Below, one piece after another: positions 23,926 through 34,413 of a stretch of DNA of 64,000 nt (positions within the stretch are counted from its first letter, which is position 1; every line of letters begins with the position of its first letter). The stretch is taken from NCBI GenBank assembly GCA_029876055.1, contig CM056875.1, positions 6,969,001 to 7,033,000 of the forward strand, read 5' to 3'. A model generated the notes under the pieces. The model was not told where the DNA came from. It saw only the letters and a list, made by a program, of their open reading frames with translations, and ran no database searches. The stretch is from Madurella fahalii (taxonomy: Eukaryota > Ascomycota > Sordariomycetes > Sordariales). Both the position numbers and the translations under genes were made by a program.

Positions 23926-24358
23926 ATGGCATCAGATGAACCGCCAAACCCCATGGCCGAGTCGGGAGTCACCATCCCGTCAGACAGTGAGCAGTACTCG
24001 GGTTCTTCGCCGCCCTCGTCGTCGTCGCCCGCCGTTATTCTCTACCAACCACCTACAATCTGGTCGCTTCTTCGAGGCGCCGCGATCAACCTGTTGCTCC
24101 CCTTCATCAATGGAATGATGATGGGATGGGGCGAGCTCTTTGCGCACGAGACCGCCTTCCGGCTGGGGTGGACCAACACAAGGGTGCGTTGCGCCTGCAT
24201 CCTTACCAGGCGCCGAACTCATGGAGATGCTAACCTGGGAATAGGTATTCCCTCTGTCGAGGCGGCGGGCGCACCCCATTGGCCCTGGGATTGAGGTGGT
24301 TGACAAGCCGAGGCGGAAGGACACCACCACACTCGATGACCTCACCAGTCTGGAATGA
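23926..24358 (+). CDS. mim1: Mitochondrial outer membrane import factor Mim1 (TOM13)
   Basis: Two exons (23926-24183 and 24245-24358) with a 61-nt gtgcgt...tag intron give 123 aa. An acidic, Ser-rich N-terminus precedes the conserved membrane segment SLLRGAAINLLLPFINGM, then MMGWGELFAHETAFRLGW. The second exon supplies VFPLSRRRAHPIGP and ends DLTSLE. This matches the TOM13/Mim1 family. Mim1 acts with Mim2 to insert alpha-helical outer-membrane proteins and to assemble the TOM complex, with glycine-spaced residues driving oligomerisation in the membrane. It lies just upstream of OXA1, another mitochondrial insertase, but I see no sign of co-regulation. The ATG at 23926 is the first in frame. 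Secure. Confidence 0.9.
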
Positions 24359-24940
24359 TGGCCGATGCCCGGCGGATCCCAAACGATAGATTCTGCAACA
24401 CTTGGGCGGATTCCCTACCTACGCTACCCCTTGGTTTTTTGAGAACTTAACGGGGGCCCTACCTGCACTATCCGCCGCGGGCGATGTTCTGCGCTGGACA
24501 CGATCTGCGGGTAGAAGAGGGGGAACACCACACCGGGTTGCATGTATACATACCACCGAATGGGACTCTGAAATCACGCTCTGTATTGCTTGGTGTCAGG
24601 ACGACATGGCAGGCGTCTTAGCATGAGATAGACAAATGGCAATTCACAGCTTTACCAAATACTATACCTTTGCTATGGCAGCTTTCCTCTTCCTCCGAAG
24701 CTTGTCCGTTGCAGGACCGGCACCTCTTATGCCCCACTTAACCGTAGGGAGCCAGTCTTGGCAGTCCTGTCGATTGCCCAGGGTCGCCTGCGGGCCAGTG
24801 CCAGCCGAAGCTTAGCCGGGTGGAACCGAGACCAAAAGTTTGGGAAAACCTCCGGGCCGCTTTCGCGGTGCAGAGGATTTTTTGGGCCGCGTGCGAAGTA
24901 CTCTGTCCCGGCTTCTCGACGCAGGAAGAACCAGGCAAGA
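24359..24940. other. Intergenic between MIM1 and OXA1
   Basis: About 580 bp holding the MIM1 3' end and the OXA1 promoter. No other feature is supportable. Confidence 0.5.
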
Positions 24941-26441
24941 ATGATGCTTCCCAGCAGAGGTCTCCTCCGGTCGAGCCCTTCCTTGGGACTCGCCAAGGCG
25001 GTAAGTGCTTGCATTCGAGTCCGTTATCGTTCATTGATTCCGTTTAGCGATTCCCAGCACAACGCTGACGCCGCCCCAAGGCGTTCCAGAAACCCTCGAC
25101 CCGGGCCCTGTCGCGACAATTCGGCACAGCTTTGCGCGGAAACAACGCGACGGTTCTGAGGAGGACAGGTAGCCCATTGGTTCTTACTGCAGCGTCACGG
25201 ACCTTCGTTTCTCCCCTACGGCAAGCTCGCTATGCCTCAACCCAGCCCGCCCCCCTCCCCGACGCCGCACCCGCCGATGCCTCGACGCTCGCCGAAGTCA
25301 CGGCGACTCCCGTGAGCCTGACTGGGAGCGACCTTCTCGATATCCCAGAGCAGATTGGCTTTCTGAAGACCCTCGGCCTCGACTATGGCTGGGGCCCAAC
25401 CTCGCTCATGCAGACGCTGCTCGAGTCGACCTACGTTTACACGGGCCTGCCGTGGTGGGCATCCATCGGACTTGTAGCCTTAGCCGTCAGACTGGCCCTC
25501 CTCAAGCCGACGCTAGACGCCTCGGAAAACGCGCAGAAATTACAGGATCTACAGAAGGACCCTCGCTACGCAGCGGCGACTGATCACATGAAGAAAAGCC
25601 TCCTATCGGGCAACCATCTTGCAGGCGCTGAGGCGCGACACAAAGTCAGCTTGATGAACAAGGAAGCAGGTTACAAGCCGTGGAAGAACTTGATCGGCCT
25701 CATTCAGATCCCCATTGGCATTGGCATGTTCCGCCTCATCAAGGGCATGGCTGCGCTTCCCGTCCCTTCGTTCGAAACCGGCGGTTTTCTATGGTTTACC
25801 GACCTGACCGTCTCGGACCCCTATTTCCTGTTGCCAATTCTGACTGGCATTGTCTTTACAAATGCCATGAGGGTATGTCGCCGTTGCGCCCCTTCATTTC
25901 CAGCTCGGCCGCTAACTGCAGCTCTTCTCAGCTCCCTCTGCCCTATATGGCTCCCCAACAACAAAAGATTATGAAGATCATGACTGTGGTCATGCTGCCG
26001 CTTTCTACAGTGGTTGCCATCTTCCTGCCGGCCGGCGTGCAACTCTACTTCTTCGCAACGTCGGCGTTACATTTCCTACAATCCTTTGTAACACACCAGC
26101 CTTGGTTCCGACGCTGGGTTGGTCTTAGGCCATTGGTCAAGCCGTCGACAGCATTACCAGGCGGGATAACGTGGGAAGCGCCGCGGGTCGTCGACGTGCA
26201 GGCGCCGAGGGTCAAGACGGATCGGCCGGTTGCAGCACCAAAGTCCGAGAACATGTATGAGAGCTTCCAGTCGTCTCTCGGCACCATCAAGGAGAAGTTC
26301 AACGAGTATGCGGATCGGAAGTCCGGAGACCGTGATCACAAGATTGCCCGCGAATACGAGGAGAAGCGGGCTCTGGAGGAGAAGGAGAGGTTGATTGCCC
26401 GTCTTCAGGGCAAGCGCGCGAGGGACAATGGACGCCAATGA
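24941..26441 (+). CDS. oxa1: Mitochondrial inner membrane insertase Oxa1
   Basis: Three exons (24941-25000, 25081-25872, 25932-26441) encode 453 aa. Exon 1 gives a basic, Ser/Leu-rich presequence starting MMLPSRGLLRSSPSLGLAKA. Intron 1 has branch point GCTGAC and an AAG acceptor. The YidC/Oxa1 core begins near YGWGPTSLMQTLLE and has five hydrophobic segments: PWWASIGLVALAVRLALL, then NLIGLIQIPIGIGMFRLI, FLLPILTGIVFTNAM, and after intron 2 the segments around VVMLPLSTVVAIFLPAGV and LYFFATSALHFLQSF. A C-terminal charged coiled-coil tail (EEKRALEEKERLIARLQGKRAR) is the ribosome-binding extension. Oxa1 inserts mitochondrially made and conservatively sorted proteins into the inner membrane. Secure. 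Confidence 0.94.
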
Positions 26442-27172
26442 GCCAATGGGCCGCCACCTCTACAACCCCTCTCGGAGTCTCGGCGCCAATGGTGTATCCC
26501 ATTGACAGCAAGGAGGTCACCATTGTTCTTATCCCTCTATAAATCCTCTCTCCAACCCCCAACAAAGGCGTTCCTGCGCCAGCACCTTGCGCCCTCTAAC
26601 CTTGACATCCCGCCCATTGACTCCGAAGCGGCAAAGGACTCGCACGACCTTTTCCCCCCGGATTGCGCCGCAGAGATGCAGATTATTTGGGATGGTGAGA
26701 TGCAGTGGCTTTGTGATGCCATTTCACACATATCCGTGTCACGCTGATTGGGGCTGCACAACGCGGAGCAGTGAGCACGCCATTGCGATTAGCGAGCTGC
26801 CTTCCCCAAAGCAGCTCACAGAAACCCCGCTGTAACAACCGCCAAGCCTAACTTTGTCTAAGCCGGAAGTTGAGATGGTGGTTGGTGGAGTAGATGGGGA
26901 CGGTCGCGGGATATTGGGATTTCACGATATATAATACCTGCTGTACCATACTTGTATCTGTATAGACCTGGGCCTCTGTTCAGCTGATTTTTCTATTCCC
27001 TCTTGGCTGGTTTTGAATGACAGCAAGTGAAACGAGTTTCAGACCCCTCAACCCCCTATTTGAGTCGTGCGCTCAAGCATCTTCTCATATATTAAGCAAG
27101 CTGGTAATCCTGTGTCCTTCTTGATCCGATCCCCCTCATTACTTCTCGAGACCTCTTCACCCTATCATAACC
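26442..27172. other. Intergenic, OXA1 3' side / carbonic anhydrase promoter
   Basis: About 730 bp. A TATAAAT lies at 26538-26544, but no gene with a credible product follows it closely. Short frames at 26502-26835 are unrecognised and overlap one another. Confidence 0.45.
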
Positions 27173-27942
27173 ATGAGCGCCATCCAAAAGAACGTCGAGG
27201 CCTCCTCGGAGCGCTACTCTGCCTCGTTTACCCAGGGCCACCTTGCCCTGCCGCCGGCCAAGAAGTACCTCGTCCTCACTTGCATGGACGCCCGCATCGA
27301 TCCCGCCAGAGCATTTGGCATCGAGTTGGGCGACGCACATGTGATTCGCAATGTGAGCGCCTGTCCCTTCCCCCCCTTTTCCCCTTGACCCTTTTGTATT
27401 ACCTGGGATGCCATGGATTCCAATTCGACCCTGTTGCTAATCGGGGACCAACACAACGACCAACAGGCCGGCGCGTCTGCCCTCGACGCCCTCCGCTCCA
27501 TCGTCATCAGCCAGCAGTTGCTGGGCACCAACGAGATCGTCCTCGTGAAGCATACCGGCTGCGGCATGCTGACGTTCAAGAATGAGGATGCGTATGCGCT
27601 TGTCGAGCAGAGGCTTGGGTGAGTTCCGTCTGGCCTGCTTCTTTGGGGGATTGCCGAGTTTTTTTGTGTCGAGAATTGCTTTCCAGGGTGACGGTGATGA
27701 TGATGATGATAATGATGATGATAATGATGATGATTGGCTGACGTTTTGATTCGGATATTAGTGCTGAAGCGGTGGAGGAGCTTCGTCAGAGGAAGGTGGA
27801 CTTCCTGCCGTTTTCGGAGCTGGAGAAGGCGGTTGAGGAGGATGTCAAGCTTCTGAAGGCGTCCAGGTTGGTGCCGGATGATGTCGTGATTAGCGGGTGG
27901 GTGTATGAGGTTGAGACGGGAAGGACTCGGCGCGTGGTATGA
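27173..27942 (+). CDS. Beta-class carbonic anhydrase
   Basis: Three exons (27173-27352, 27467-27618, 27762-27942) give 170 aa, matching the short fungal/bacterial beta-CA type. Zinc ligands are visible: Cys37 and Asp39 in CMDARID, then His and Cys in KHTGCGML. The Asp-Arg dyad that gates the site is in the same CMDAR motif. The ALDALRSIVISQQLLGT helix and the C-terminal strand VISGWVYEVETG are typical. The enzyme interconverts CO2 and bicarbonate to feed carboxylation reactions and CO2 sensing. No targeting sequence is evident, so it is probably cytosolic. Intron 2 (27619-27761, 143 nt) is longer than usual because of a GAT/AAT microsatellite. Secure at family level. Confidence 0.92.
27698..27734 (+). 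repeat. GAT/AAT trinucleotide microsatellite in an intron
   Basis: A run of GATGATGATGATAAT-type units lies inside intron 2 of the carbonic anhydrase gene. It is simple-sequence DNA, probably length-variable between strains, and has no coding effect. Confidence 0.8.
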
Positions 27943-28295
27943 GTTGGATTTCTTCTTTTTCCGGAGGAGGCGTGATTTATGGGCGAGCTTTGATACCTGT
28001 CGGGGGGAAGGCGCTGGCTTTCAAGGCGGTAGTTTGGGTGTTTGTTGGTGATCGGCTACATGCGCCACTGCGTTGCGGTTTTTCCGGGTTGGATTGTCTC
28101 GGTTTCCTGTCATCAAGCTACCGACGGTATTACCCATAACATGGTAATTTTTGCCACAACTCCTTGTTGATGTTGATAAACAGCACCACATACAGTTGTA
28201 ACTAGCAATATATGGAGCAGGGTTCTAACTAGCTCTGGATGACAGCCATTGACTAGGAGATCACAGGCTCCACAAACCATATGACAGGTTTAAAA
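27943..28295. other. Convergent intergenic spacer
   Basis: A 353-bp spacer between two facing stop codons, presumably 3' UTRs only. Confidence 0.5.
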
Positions 28296-29600
28296 TCAGG
28301 CGCATCCAACAATCTCTTGCTCTGGGCCTAACTGGGGCCACCATGCCCCGGGCACAATGTAAGCCTGAGGCGGCGTGTGCGGTGGAGGCGGAGGCATAGC
28401 GGGTTCCGGCTCCCTTACCGGCTCCGACCCACGGCCAGAAGGTACTGGCTGGCCAACGCCCCTACCCAATGCCCTGTACAAAGGCGGGCTGCTGGCTGGG
28501 CGACGGCGGGCTGAGCGAGGCATTCTCCTAGCATTGGCGGTCTTAAAGGGGCGTTGAGGCGAGCTGGGGCCGACACGAATTACTGCATCAGGGGCGACGC
28601 TTCTTTCCTTTCCGGACGGACCACTCTTGTCCTGCCGATTATCGGTGCTTGCCGCGAAGAATGACTCGGACTTTGAGGCGTCGGGCACGAGACTCTGCTC
28701 GACTTTTCCAAAGCAATCTAAGTCCCCCGAGGTTTGAAGCTTCGGGGGAGACAGGGGGACAGGGTTCGGTGCGTCGAGTACGTATCGCCTTATTTGGCTC
28801 ATCTTCCTTGCTCTTGATCGGCTAGATGATGTCGAACTGCTCGTGTTGCTTGGTGACTTGGCATGCGTCTTGGATCGAGCCTCAACCGGCCCCCCGAGTA
28901 TCCTGATGCTGGCCGAGCCAAGCGTCAAGTGGCTGGTCGCGTCGTCGAACACTCCCCCAGCAGCGGCATAGTCATCGAAATACAACGGCGATATCCAAGG
29001 TGTGTCGAATGGGCGGTTTGCCAACTTGAAAACAAAAAGCATGTAGCAACCGGACAGGAATCCTAGTGCACAAGCGAAAATGTCAACTTTCAGGTTGATG
29101 GTATTGTGACCACTACGTCCGCGGTGGATCGCGATGGCAACGGCGATGATCGCGCTCGCCCACATCGCAACGGCAATTCGCGCTACAGTGATGGCCGAGG
29201 TGTGGAGCTGGTGACGGAATGACGGGACCCGAGGGTCAAAGTAGAGGTCATCGCCTTTGCGGGCGGCGGATATATGTGCCAAGAGGTAGAGCACAGAGAG
29301 GATAGACTGTTGGTACGTAACGTGTGTGTATGGTTAGCTAAGCCTAATCTCAGACTCCTAAGCATTAAGGGGTTTAGAGGATGAGAAACCTACGGCAAAC
29401 ATGACAAAACTCTGTGCTACGGCGATCCCCGGCTTCTGTAAGTCTTCAGCGCTGCTAAATACCACTGCGGACATTGCGACCCCAACTGTGGACGCAACGG
29501 CGAGTGAAAATATGGCAATGATGACGGTCGGAGGCAGCCATGGTTTCCGTTGCGACCCTTCAAGGCTATGACTCTCGGTGTGCGACACGGAATCGGGCAT
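28296..29600 (-). CDS. Four-TM membrane protein of unknown function
   Basis: Two exons (29600-29394 and 29306-28296) around an 87-nt intron encode 405 aa. The N-terminal half has four hydrophobic segments: TVIIAIFSLAVASTVGVAMS, IAVAQSFVMFASILSVLYLL spanning the splice, IAVAMWASAIIAVAIAI, and DIFACALGFLSGCYMLFVF. The C-terminal half (from about residue 200) is a Ser/Arg/Pro-rich, probably cytoplasmic disordered tail with a run of Ser and a Pro6 segment. No transporter or receptor signature is present. I do not recognise the family. The topology recalls small MARVEL-like or other fungal-specific tetraspan proteins, but that is only a shape comparison. ATG 29600 is the first in frame. Confidence 0.75.
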
Positions 29601-30223
29601 GGCCACTTGGCGGTTTTAAATCCAGGTTCGTGTGCCCAAGCTGCGAAACACACAGTTAACCTTAAAGAGCGTAAGGGGTTAGTATACGAAATCCGACCTT
29701 AAGAGCCGTGGGGCGCATAAAATGCTGCTTCGAAAGACTTGAAGTTCCCGAAAACCCGAGGGATCAAGAGCGGGACGTACTAGCTGGGTAGATGCATCAT
29801 GACTATACACTCGTCGTGAAAAGACCCGGCGTAGCTATCAGTTAAATCGGGGAATACATTGGAAAAGAAATTCCCACCACATGTGGTTGACAACATTCTT
29901 CGACATCGTGCGGGGGGGTTGGGGGTGGAGGATTGAGGCAAGTCCGGAATGTGACAACGTGGAATGGGGCGTTCGTGGAAGGCTGGACGTCGCACCTCGC
30001 GGTCCATGAGCCCGAAAGCGATGAGGTCCATTCCACGCTAACGGACGACATATATTGAAACAGCTACCAAAGCACCTATCGACACGGGCTTGAATTCATG
30101 TGCAAGTGGTAAAAGACGGCGAGAACGAGAAATAACGACGCTGGCAAATACCAGATGAAGCAGAAATGGCGAAGGAGAAGTCATGTCTCGTAACTCAATA
30201 CAACCGGCCTTGGCGTGAATTGT
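29601..30223. other. Intergenic, membrane-protein promoter / SPE2 3' region
   Basis: About 620 bp. Nothing beyond the flanking untranslated sequence is recognisable. Confidence 0.5.
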
Positions 30224-31795
30224 TTAGTCGTCCTCGCCAACCATGGCTCCCTTATTGCCAACCCAACCATCGCGCTCATAGTAACGGAAGACGAGATTGT
30301 AATCGTCAAAGTCGTGGACAATGCGGTCCATGCGGCGGTATCCCTTGATACCGTCCATGCGCTGCTTGAGGCTTGCTTCCCGGGTAGCCGGGGCGCCATT
30401 TTCATCGTCCGTCGACTTGTTTTTGGTCTCGAAGAGAGTCATGGTAAAGCGGCCAGGCTTGAAGATGTTGACCACGTGTTCGATAACGTCACAAGTCTCG
30501 CGCCCATTTTGCCCGCCGGGAACATTGGTCTCAAAGGAGGCGTAAGAGCAGATGGGCTCCGGCGTCACATGGACTGTGAAGTAGTGGGCAGCCTTAGTGC
30601 CACTCTCGTCTGCCCCCGCCACCGGAGCCGGCACAACCCCATTGGCAGAGAAGCCGCAAGGCGAGAACAGATACGCATCGATGCGCGCATCTGGGTAAGT
30701 CGAAATGGGGTACACCTCGGACAGGCCACAGGTGTCCGAAACGACAGTGCCCAAGGCATGCCCTTCCGTGGTGAGGCCCTCTATGGTGGCTTGGTCGACG
30801 GGAGGAGCCTGGGTGCCAGAAATGTCAGACTCGACGCCATTATCGAAGACGTCGATCTCCGAGTTTGCATCGGCGACCGGGCACTCTCCATCCAGGTTGC
30901 CCAAGCTCTCCTGAGCGATATGCCGAGCCTCCTGAGCCTGAACAGGCACCCGTTCACTGGCGACCGCACTCGCCTGTGCCAGGTAGAACTGCTTCGCGAG
31001 CTCGGGATCCAGATCCATCATCAGGATTTCGAGCGTCTCGTCGGCGTTCGCATCGACGGGCCCACTGAAAGGCGACACGATACCTGTCGGGATCTTGGAG
31101 CTGCGGGTGGGACTACCGGCACTGCTCGAACGGGGGGTGAGAGGCGGCGTCAGGGTGGAGCCGGTCGGGCTCGTCATGTAAAGGTACCAATGGTCGGCAT
31201 TCATCCTGCCAACCATGTACGCGCTGCCGTTCTCGAACGTGTCGTCCAGGAACTTGACTTCCTCCTTCCAGCTAGAATGGGGCCCACGCTGCCGGTCGGG
31301 GAACAAGAAGTTCTTTCGGCTGTAGAAGACGCGATGCGGGGTGGCGGCGACATGGATGTCGTCGAGCGACGCGGCATTGTGGAACGGGAATCCGGCGTCC
31401 ACGGCCGCAATGCGCAGGAGTCGTCGAAGCCCTAGAAGCAGCGTCGTGGTCCCGCACGTCTTGAGGATGAGCTTGTGCGGGAAAACGAACATGCTCGACT
31501 CGGAGAGGAGATAGGCGTCGACAAGATCCGATTTGACGATCGACAGGACCTTGCAATTGACTTGGTCCAACATGCCCTCCCAAGTGGAGGGGCTGACGGC
31601 CTTCAAGCCATGTTCCTGGACGCCTGGCGGCAGAGCCTTGGGGCTCGGCGAGAACCAGACTTCGAGAAGTTTCTCGGGGCCCTCAAATGCATTGGTCGAG
31701 TCGAGGTCTGCAGCAACATCGTGGTTGATGGTCAGACTGAGGCTTCCTTCGGACGGGGAGAAGGTGTAGTTGTCGGGGACACTGAGGTGGACCAT
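30224..31795 (-). CDS. spe2: S-adenosylmethionine decarboxylase proenzyme
   Basis: Single exon, 523 aa. The self-cleavage motif LSESSMFVFPHK is intact. Cleavage between Glu99 and Ser100 would turn Ser100 into the catalytic pyruvoyl group of the alpha chain. The conserved active-site Cys114 (KTCGTTT) follows, and an N-terminal EGPEKLLEVWF motif is present. The enzyme decarboxylates SAM to supply aminopropyl groups for spermidine and spermine synthesis. Relative to animal enzymes there is a long insertion of about 150 residues, rich in Ser/Pro and acidic residues (from about residue 215), before YPISTYPDARIDAYLFSPCGFSANG. Such insertions are usual in filamentous fungi. I used ATG 31795; the codon two before it is TTG. 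A long 5' leader is likely (see the flanking region). Secure. Confidence 0.95.
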   Translation of the reverse strand: MVHLSVPDNYTFSPSEGSLSLTINHDVAADLDSTNAFEGPEKLLEVWFSPSPKALPPGVQEHGLKAVSPSTWEGMLDQVNCKVLSIVKSDLVDAYLLSESSMFVFPHKLILKTCGTTTLLLGLRRLLRIAAVDAGFPFHNAASLDDIHVAATPHRVFYSRKNFLFPDRQRGPHSSWKEEVKFLDDTFENGSAYMVGRMNADHWYLYMTSPTGSTLTPPLTPRSSSAGSPTRSSKIPTGIVSPFSGPVDANADETLEILMMDLDPELAKQFYLAQASAVASERVPVQAQEARHIAQESLGNLDGECPVADANSEIDVFDNGVESDISGTQAPPVDQATIEGLTTEGHALGTVVSDTCGLSEVYPISTYPDARIDAYLFSPCGFSANGVVPAPVAGADESGTKAAHYFTVHVTPEPICSYASFETNVPGGQNGRETCDVIEHVVNIFKPGRFTMTLFETKNKSTDDENGAPATREASLKQRMDGIKGYRRMDRIVHDFDDYNLVFRYYERDGWVGNKGAMVGEDD

Positions 31796-33417
31796 CGTCA
31801 ACGGGAAGGCAGGGCCTGGTCGTGCAGTCTGGAACGAAAGCGTCCGCGGGACACTAGCTGCCGCTCAAACGAACCTTGCGGCGTCCGTTTGAGAGAGTAG
31901 GCCCACAGGAAAGTGGTGACCGTTGAGTGCTGGCGGAGCCAGCTACAGTGCGCAGGTGTAGTAGCCGAACGTCTCCAAAGGGACGTTAGGGAGGCCGGGC
32001 GCGGAGAGGGAGGTGGTGGAGCTTTGAGAACGGAATGTTGGGCTTGCGTTTAGAGTGAGCCGTGGTTGCGGTTGAACCGATACCTATAGCTGAGTATCGG
32101 GAAATTGATTGCTGGAAAGCAAACCAAGGCAAAAGCGAGGCTGGGAAATCAGCAACAAGGTAGAACGACGATTGACGACGGGTGTTATCGAGGCCTGCGG
32201 ATCGGGAGGTCAGCCACAGGGTTCGAAGGAGGGCTGCAAGCTTGAGACTACGGACTTTGCAGGCTTCGAGAGAAAGCGAAGGAGATCGGTTGCGCTCATT
32301 GACCGGAACGTAGGCTGGAGACAAGAAACAATGCCCAGGGCAATGCGCAGACGGGAAGTGCAAGAATCGATGTTTCTAGCACATGGCAGTGGCGGGGTCC
32401 CTCTGAGGTTGCGATGGTCTAAGACCGGCGAGGATTCGAGTCGCGAGATGCCCCGCAACCGACTCAGTTATTGAAGGGTTGTCGCAATTTTGGAACGACG
32501 GCAATTCCAGGATCTAGGGCAGAGGATGGCCTGGCAGACCGAGGAGAAGAAGTAAGGATTCTGTGTCGGTGACCAAAGTTTGAGAATTTTCTGATGTCAA
32601 AAGATTGGGGAGGGAGTTATGGCGGGGCAACAAATTTCACCGCCAAGCTGGCGGGTGACCGGGTCCCACAGCACAGCTAGGATTTCGTGGTCAACGGTTC
32701 AGGTATTGTACAGTACATTGCACTACCAAACAAGCAGGACCTGTGTCAGCGCATGGTTGTCTACAGCCTTCCCGGGACTCGATTGCGATAATGGCTTGAG
32801 CACAAGGGAACGGCAGTTTGAAGCAGGGACCCGTCATATTCCGCAGAGCTGCCATGTCTCGAGGCCATAGCTCTTTGCAGCAGGACAATGCACCCCCAAG
32901 CCACTTTGTAGCGCCAAGTACTTCTATCGGTTGCCTCGCAAGGGCTCGGTGCAGCGAGCCAGCGGCCCAGCCCACGATCGCCCCCGCAGTTGGGCAGCCC
33001 TACCCACCAACGACAATACCTCTGTGACGGCGAGGTAGCGATTGGATTCCAGCAAGCTATCCGAGGGGAACGCCCTGGCCATGGCCAAAACATCAAAACC
33101 GCCGGCTTCGGCGGCAGTGTTTTGCGCCAAATTGTGGTAAAAGCCGCTTCTCAACAGCAGCGGTGGGCGACTGTAATTTGGTTGGCATGCGCATGTGTGG
33201 CCCTGCCGAGGATGGTGCCAGACCCCCGCTGGGTACATCAGAAGAGACAAAAATGCCTCGCGGACCATGCGGCCATTGTTCGCCTCTCCACCGCCAACGG
33301 CAGTCCGACTGACCTATCCTATGGTTCCGTCTGGTTGACAAAGCCATAAAACAACCGGAGCGGGTCGTGGGTTGACTCGAGCTTGGCGTGAAACCTGCGG
33401 TGATAAACAACCGAGGG
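31796..33417. other. Long region upstream of SPE2 and downstream of CFD1
   Basis: About 1.6 kb on the minus-strand 5' side of SPE2. It probably holds a long SPE2 leader, perhaps with an intron (gttcgt...gcag around 31858-31880). Short upstream reading frames exist (for example one ending at 31986), but I cannot show that any is a conserved regulatory uORF. No separate gene is supported. Confidence 0.4.
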
Positions 33418-34413
33418 CTACCTGCCACCAGCCTGTTGTGCTGCGGTCACGACGTCGGCGGTGATTGTGCTGAAGATGGGGGCTAGCGAACAGTCCTTGT
33501 ACTTATGCACTAGGAGTGCAGAGTCCCTTGTTTCGTCATTGCCGGTGGGCGCGTTGGCCGGCGTCGAAATGTCCTGCCCATTGACTGCCGTGCCCTCCGG
33601 GTATCTTGGCCTCTTCCCCGTCTCGATCAGGACTAGAAACTGGGGGTCGATTGGTACCCGCCCCAGGAATCGGACGTTAAAGTCCTTGGCCATTACTTCC
33701 CCTCCGCCACTCATGAAGATATTGGTGCATTCGCTGCAGTTCGGACACACGAACCCACTCATGTTCTCGACGACACCTAGCACGCGGATGCCAGTTTTGG
33801 TGCAAAAGTTGAGCTCCTTCCTGACATCGGCCGTTGCGACGGCCTGCGGTGTAGTAACAACCACGGCGCCGGCAAGTTGATCGGGCCGCGCCTTTTGTAG
33901 AAGTGTCTCGGCCAGGGATATGTGTTCGTCGCTGGTCCCCGGCGGTGTATCGATCAAGAGGTAGTCGAGCTCATCCCAGAACACGTCGGATAGGAACTGG
34001 CGGACCATGGCCGTCTTTTTGGGCCCTCGCCACACAACAGCATCGCCTCGTCGCGGCAAGAGGAACCCGAGGCTCATCACTCGAAGGGAGCCGATTCCGG
34101 CAGGTGGATCAGCTTCGTGGACGACAATAGGGAGCCATCCGCCGGGCGCTTGTGTGACTTTTGCGTCTTCAATGGCAAACATGCGGGGCATGGAGGGGCC
34201 GGTGAGATCGACATCAAGCACGCCAACAGAATGGCCCGCCCGAGATAGCGATAGTGCAAGCTGTGTCGTTACGGACGATTTCCCGACGCCTCCTTTGCCC
34301 GACAGCACCTGGATGAGTTCATGGTCAGTTTGGTGGCAACAGTGGTAACACAACGAGGCGAGGACTGAGCCAACACTGACCAGGACAATGTGCTTAATTT
34401 TGGAGAGCGACAT
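33418..34413 (-). CDS. cfd1: Cytosolic Fe-S cluster assembly ATPase Cfd1 (NUBP2)
   Basis: Two exons (34413-34381 and 34308-33418) encode 307 aa. Removing the 72-nt intron joins IKHIVL to VLSGKGGVGKSSV, the expected first strand and P-loop of Mrp/NBP35-type ATPases. Other motifs are GVLDVDLTGPS (switch I), WRGPKKTAMVRQFL, LLIDTPPGTSDEH and VTTPQAVATADVRKE. The C-terminal NMSGFVCPNCSECTN contains the CxxC that bridges a [4Fe-4S] cluster. There is no N-terminal four-cysteine motif, which separates Cfd1 from Nbp35. Cfd1 and Nbp35 form the scaffold that assembles Fe-S clusters for cytosolic and nuclear proteins. The intron is a multiple of three and contains no stop, so retention would add 24 residues. 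Secure. Confidence 0.94.
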   Translation of the reverse strand: MSLSKIKHIVLVSVGSVLASLCYHCCHQTDHELIQVLSGKGGVGKSSVTTQLALSLSRAGHSVGVLDVDLTGPSMPRMFAIEDAKVTQAPGGWLPIVVHEADPPAGIGSLRVMSLGFLLPRRGDAVVWRGPKKTAMVRQFLSDVFWDELDYLLIDTPPGTSDEHISLAETLLQKARPDQLAGAVVVTTPQAVATADVRKELNFCTKTGIRVLGVVENMSGFVCPNCSECTNIFMSGGGEVMAKDFNVRFLGRVPIDPQFLVLIETGKRPRYPEGTAVNGQDISTPANAPTGNDETRDSALLVHKYKDCSLAPIFSTITADVVTAAQQAGGR

